From: Rhizomonospora bruguierae
GTDB lineage: Bacteria > Actinomycetota > Actinomycetes > Mycobacteriales > Micromonosporaceae
NCBI RefSeq assembly: GCF_018397995.1
Contig: NZ_BBQH01000029.1
Location: 1 to 64,000 of the forward strand
DNA length: 64,000 nucleotides
Reading direction: 5' to 3'
Below the pieces are notes generated by a model, which was given only the letters and a program-made list of their open reading frames with translations, made no database searches and was not told the origin of the DNA. This document shows, in pieces, positions 60,933 through 64,000 of this stretch. The translations under genes and the position numbers were made by a program. How positions within the stretch are numbered: position 1 is the first letter of the stretch; each line of letters opens with the position of its first letter.

Positions 60933-61778
60933 CTATGAGGTGCGCTTGGTTCGGGGGCTGGGCGTGCGCCGGGCCGGGGTGGCCGGATGGGGAGCCACCT
61001 GGGGGCCGCGCGCCCGGGCCGCGCACAGCTCGGCGAGCCGGTCGTATGCCGCCTGGCCGATGAGGGCGGCCAGCTCCGGGCCGTACGAGACGTACATGGG
61101 TTCGCGGCCCACGTGCGCCTCCGGGGAGGAGGTGCACCACCAGTCGAGGTCGTGGCCGCCGGCGCCCCAGCCGCGGCGGTCGAACTCGGTGACGGTGGAG
61201 ACGAGAACCTTGGTGCCGTCCGGGCGCTTCACCCAGTCCTGCTCCCGGCGGATGGGCAGCTGCCAGCAGACGTCCGGCTTGTACTCCAACGGGTGTACGC
61301 CGTCGCGGAGCGCCTGGGCGTGCAGGGCGCAGCCGCCGCCACCGGGGAAGTCGGCGTCGTTGAGGAACACGCACGGGCCGTCGGGACGCTGGGTGGCGGT
61401 GCGCCGGGCCGGGCTCTTGCCGTCGATGGTGTCCATCTCGGTGTACTGCTTGAAGCCGCGCCGGTGGTGCTGCCAGGTCTCGGGGGTGAGCCGCTTCGCG
61501 GCGGCGCGGACCCGGTTCTCGTCGTCCGCGTCGGTGAAGAAGGCGCCGTGCGAGCAGCAGCCGTCGGCCGCCCGGCCGGCGATGATGCCGTGGCAGCCGC
61601 GGCCGAAGACACACGTCCAGCGGGACAGCAGCCAGGTCAGGTCGGCGCGGATGACGTGCTCCGCGTCGTCCGGGTCGGGAAACTCGATCCACTCCCGGGG
61701 GAAGTCCAGATCGACCTCGCGCGACCGTGGATCGTCCGGAACGTCGACCAGTACGCGCAGCTTGTTACCGCTTGCCAC
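60933..61778 (-). CDS. Conserved Cys-rich protein of the Rv0495c family, unknown function
   Basis: 281 aa, ATG. The N-terminus ([20 protein letters not shown]) and the pattern [62 protein letters not shown] and [15 protein letters not shown] place six or more Cys residues so that a metal centre such as an Fe-S cluster or zinc site is plausible. Its neighbour is a Ppx/GppA gene, as in mycobacteria (Rv0495c-Rv0496). No biochemical function is known to me. Confidence 0.85.
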   Translation of the reverse strand: MASGNKLRVLVDVPDDPRSREVDLDFPREWIEFPDPDDAEHVIRADLTWLLSRWTCVFGRGCHGIIAGRAADGCCSHGAFFTDADDENRVRAAAKRLTPETWQHHRRGFKQYTEMDTIDGKSPARRTATQRPDGPCVFLNDADFPGGGGCALHAQALRDGVHPLEYKPDVCWQLPIRREQDWVKRPDGTKVLVSTVTEFDRRGWGAGGHDLDWWCTSSPEAHVGREPMYVSYGPELAALIGQAAYDRLAELCAARARGPQVAPHPATPARRTPSPRTKRTS

Positions 61779-61906
61779 CCGGTCAGCGTACGCCGTGAAC
61801 CGCGCCGGACCCCGTTTCCGGCCGGCGCGGACACCGTGTCGGTACCGATCGCCGCACGCGGAGCCGGCACCGGGCGGGCCGGGGGCCAGACCTTAAGGTC
61901 GACGGC

Positions 61907-62857
61907 ATGCGACTGGGCGTGCTGGACGTCGGCTCGAACACGGTGCACCTGCTGGTGGTGGACGCGCACCGCGGCGCCCACCCGTGGCCGGCGCACTCGG
62001 AGAAGGCGGCGCCGCGGCTGGCCGAGCAGATCGGCCCGGACGGCGCGCTGACCCCGGCCGGCGCGGACGCCCTGGTCGGGGCGGTCGCCGACGGCCGGGC
62101 GGCCGCGGTGCGGCTGGAGACCGAGGACCTGCTGGCGTTCGCCACGTCGGCGGTCCGGGACGCGACGAACGCGTCGCGGGTGCTCGTCCGGGTCCGCGAG
62201 GAGACGGGCGTGGACCTGCGGGTGCTCTCCGGCGAGGACGAGGCGCGGACGACGTTCCTCGCGGTGCGCCGCTGGTTCGGCTGGTCGGCCGGGCGGCTGC
62301 TGGTGGTGGACATCGGCGGCGGCTCGCTGGAACTGGCGGCCGGCGTCGACGAGCAGCCGGACCTGGCGCTGTCGCTGCCGCTGGGCGCGGGCCGGCTGAC
62401 CCGCCGGTTCCTGGGGGTGGACGTGGACGCGACGGCGCCGCCGGCCGCGTACGCGGTGGACGAGTTGCGCGAGTACGTGGAGTCCCGGCTGGCGGGCGCG
62501 GTGGAGAAGTTGCGCGGCGCCGGGTGGGACCGGCCCGTGGTCACCTCGAAGACGTTCCGCACGCTGGCCCGGCTGGCGGGCGCGGCCCCGTCGGGCGCGG
62601 GGCTGTGGGCGCCGCGGCGGCTGACCCTCACCGGGCTGCGCCAGGTGCTCGGGTTCATCCGGCTGATCCCGCCGGCGGCGTTGGCCGAGTTGGAGGGGGT
62701 CAGCGCGGCGCGGGCGCACCAGGTGCTGGCCGGCGCGGTGGTGGCCGAGGTAGCGATGCGCCGGCTGGGTGTGGAGGAGGTCGAACTGTGCCCCTGGGCG
62801 CTGCGCGAGGGGGTGATCCTGCGCCGCCTGGACCAGCTGGAAGCCGTCCCGGTTTGA
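61907..62857 (+). CDS. Ppx/GppA family exopolyphosphatase-like protein
   Basis: 316 aa, ATG. It is an actin-like ATPase fold with RLGVLDVGSNTVHLLVVDAH (phosphate loop 1), LAFATSAVRDATNASRVLVR, RVLSGEDEARTTFLAVRRWF (catalytic Glu), and LLVVDIGGGSLELAAGVDEQ (phosphate loop 2). It lacks the C-terminal HD-like domain of large Ppx, as do the short mycobacterial forms (Rv0496). It degrades polyphosphate or pppGpp, linking it to phosphate and stringent control. Confidence 0.93.
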   Translation: MRLGVLDVGSNTVHLLVVDAHRGAHPWPAHSEKAAPRLAEQIGPDGALTPAGADALVGAVADGRAAAVRLETEDLLAFATSAVRDATNASRVLVRVREETGVDLRVLSGEDEARTTFLAVRRWFGWSAGRLLVVDIGGGSLELAAGVDEQPDLALSLPLGAGRLTRRFLGVDVDATAPPAAYAVDELREYVESRLAGAVEKLRGAGWDRPVVTSKTFRTLARLAGAAPSGAGLWAPRRLTLTGLRQVLGFIRLIPPAALAELEGVSAARAHQVLAGAVVAEVAMRRLGVEEVELCPWALREGVILRRLDQLEAVPV

Positions 62858-62916
62858 CCCGTTTGGCCCCCTCGGCGCGGCGGGGTTGCCGGCGCACTGG
62901 CGTTACGCTGGCAACC

Positions 62917-63723
62917 GTGACAACCGGCGTTCCCGTACTCCTGTCCAGCTCCTCGGTGTTCCCGGAGCCGACGGCCGCCGCGTTTCAGATGGCGGCCAGC
63001 CTCGGCTACGACGGCCTGGAGGTGATGGTCTGGACGGACGCGGTCAGCCAGGATTTCGGCGCCCTGCGCGGGCTGGCGGAGCACTACGGCCTGCCGGTGC
63101 GTTCGGTGCACGCGCCCTGCCTGCTGGTCACGCAGCGGGTGTGGAGCGCCGACCCGTGGGAGCGGCTGCGCCGCTCCGCCGAGCTGGCCACCGCCCTGGC
63201 GGCGCCCACCGTGGTGGTGCACCCACCGTTCACCTGGCAGCGGGAGTACGCCCGCACCTTCGAGGCGGGCCTGCGCCGGCTGCGCAGCCGGTACCCGTCG
63301 GTGTCGTTCGCGATCGAGAACATGTACCCGGTGCGGATGGCCGGCCGGGAGTTCGTGCCCTACGCCCCGGGCTGGGACCCGACCCGCGCCGGGTACGACG
63401 CCTACACGCTGGACCTGTCCCACTGCGCCGCCGCCCGGGGCGACTCCCTGGCGATGGCGGCGGCGATGGGTGACAAGCTGGCCCACGTGCACCTCGGTGA
63501 CGGCACCGGCGAGGGGCGCGACGAGCACCTGGTGCCCGGGCGGGGCAGTCAGCCGTGCGTGGAACTGCTCTCCTCGCTGGCCGGGCGCGGCTTCACCGGC
63601 TCGGTCGCGGTCGAGGTGGCGACCCGGGGCGCCAAGAGCCGCGACGTGCGCGAGGCGGACCTCGCCGAGGCGCTGGCGTTCGCCCGCCGGTACCTGAAGG
63701 CGCCGACCGGGGCGAACGTCTAG
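62917..63723 (+). CDS. Sugar phosphate isomerase/epimerase family protein (xylose isomerase-like TIM barrel)
   Basis: 268 aa, GTG. It is an AP-endonuclease-2/xylose-isomerase-like barrel: TGVPVLLSSSSVFPEPTAAA, LGYDGLEVMVWTDAV (metal Glu), VRSVHAPCLLV (His), PTVVVHPPFTW (His), FAIENMYP (Glu), and LAHVHLGDGTGEGRDEHLVP (His-x-His region). The metal set is intact. The substrate is unknown. The gene occupies the place of Rv0498 in mycobacteria, after the Ppx gene. Confidence 0.88.
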   Translation: MTTGVPVLLSSSSVFPEPTAAAFQMAASLGYDGLEVMVWTDAVSQDFGALRGLAEHYGLPVRSVHAPCLLVTQRVWSADPWERLRRSAELATALAAPTVVVHPPFTWQREYARTFEAGLRRLRSRYPSVSFAIENMYPVRMAGREFVPYAPGWDPTRAGYDAYTLDLSHCAAARGDSLAMAAAMGDKLAHVHLGDGTGEGRDEHLVPGRGSQPCVELLSSLAGRGFTGSVAVEVATRGAKSRDVREADLAEALAFARRYLKAPTGANV

Positions 63724-64000
63724 GCGCTGGCCGGGGTGAGCGCGTCAGCGGCCCGCTTGCGGGCCCGGTGCGCGGCCACGTGGGAGCGGGTGGCGCACCG
63801 CTCGGAGCAGAACCGCCGGCAGTTGTTGGACGAGGTGTCCAGGTAGACGTTGCCGCAGCGGTCGTCGGCGCAGATGCCGAACCGGGCGCTGCCGTACGAG
63901 CACAGCCACACCGACAGCCCCCAGACCGCGCCGGCCAGGTACTCGGCGCTGACCGAGGAGCCGCGGCTGGTGACGTGCATGTGCCAGTCGCTGGCGTCGT
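63720..64000 (-). CDS. CGNR zinc-finger protein (N-terminus outside window)
   Basis: The reading frame enters from the right edge (DASDWHMHVTSRGSS) and ends at 63720, so the protein lacks its N-terminus here. The C-terminal CGNR zinc finger is complete: ICADDRCGNVYLDTSSNNCR, then RRFCSERCATRSHVAAHRAR, with a CxxxxC pair, a CxxxC pair and a basic recognition tail. Upstream lies the ABATE/DUF1470-type domain, only partly visible. Such proteins are likely stress-related DNA-binding regulators. The stop overlaps that of the convergent isomerase gene over CTAG. Confidence 0.88.
   Translation of the reverse strand, partial: DASDWHMHVTSRGSSVSAEYLAGAVWGLSVWLCSYGSARFGICADDRCGNVYLDTSSNNCRRFCSERCATRSHVAAHRARKRAADALTPASA

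Overview
The window is high-GC chromosomal DNA from an actinomycete, most likely of the family Micromonosporaceae (Micromonospora/Salinispora type). That placement is inference. It rests on GTG-rich starts with purine-rich ribosome sites, mycothiol genes (mshA, mshD, a mycothiol-dependent isomerase-fold protein), GlnR, PhoU-SenX3-RegX3, a WhiG/FliA-type sigma factor and secreted cellulase-type hydrolases. I see no rRNA, tRNA, transposase or CRISPR array.

Layout. 1-7.7 kb: the end of a Gfo/Idh/MocA oxidoreductase, a NUDIX hydrolase, the pstSCAB phosphate importer (minus strand, with a PHO-box-like repeat upstream of pstS), mshD and glnR. 8-13.4 kb: a membrane protein, an LmeA-like protein, a 25-codon Cys-containing leader peptide ahead of a rhodanese sulfurtransferase/DUF1416 pair, a DsrE-like protein, a 34-aa membrane peptide and a nitrobindin-like protein. 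13.5-18.6 kb: a giant secreted S8 protease with Kelch repeats, divergent from a receiver-less winged-helix regulator. 18.6-27.4 kb: aminodeoxychorismate lyase, a Fur-family regulator, YgfZ, BKACE, asparaginase, an XRE/HbhA-like/DUF2516/hydrolase operon, an AlaX editing protein, a broken EI24 gene and a macrodomain protein. 27.4-40 kb: a CelR-like LacI regulator, a DinB-fold enzyme, murB, an orphan response regulator, a GH6 cellulase with a CebR/CelR-type operator, a sigma factor, a kinase-receiver-kinase cluster and a GH26-like hydrolase. 40-49 kb: methyltransferase, SDR, mshA, YbjN, CoA-transferase, gpmA, phoU, senX3 and regX3. 49-61 kb: a GlxA-type regulator, then an accessory catabolic island. 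61-64 kb: a conserved Cys-rich protein, a Ppx/GppA protein, a sugar isomerase-like protein and a CGNR zinc-finger protein at the edge.

Much of the second half follows the gene order of the Mycobacterium tuberculosis Rv0474-Rv0498 region (XRE, hbhA, Rv0476, murB, SDR, mshA, Rv0487, gpm1, senX3, regX3, Rv0495c, Rv0496, Rv0498). Lineage-specific blocks are inserted between these genes. The phosphate-starvation control genes (phoU, senX3, regX3) and the importer they probably control (pst) lie at opposite ends of the window, and both have PHO-box-like sites.

The most novel part is 50.2-60.8 kb. It holds a HyuA/HyuB ATP-dependent hydrolase or carboxylase pair whose HyuB carries an acetone-carboxylase-gamma-like zinc domain, an RraA-type aldolase-like protein, a fumarylacetoacetase-family hydrolase, a four-gene TauABC-like importer and a convergent LacI repressor. 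It has a clear sigma70-type promoter with an overlapping palindrome and sits behind a perfect 36-bp palindrome. The set looks like a self-contained uptake and breakdown pathway for an unidentified small keto, cyclic-amide or aromatic-derived acid.
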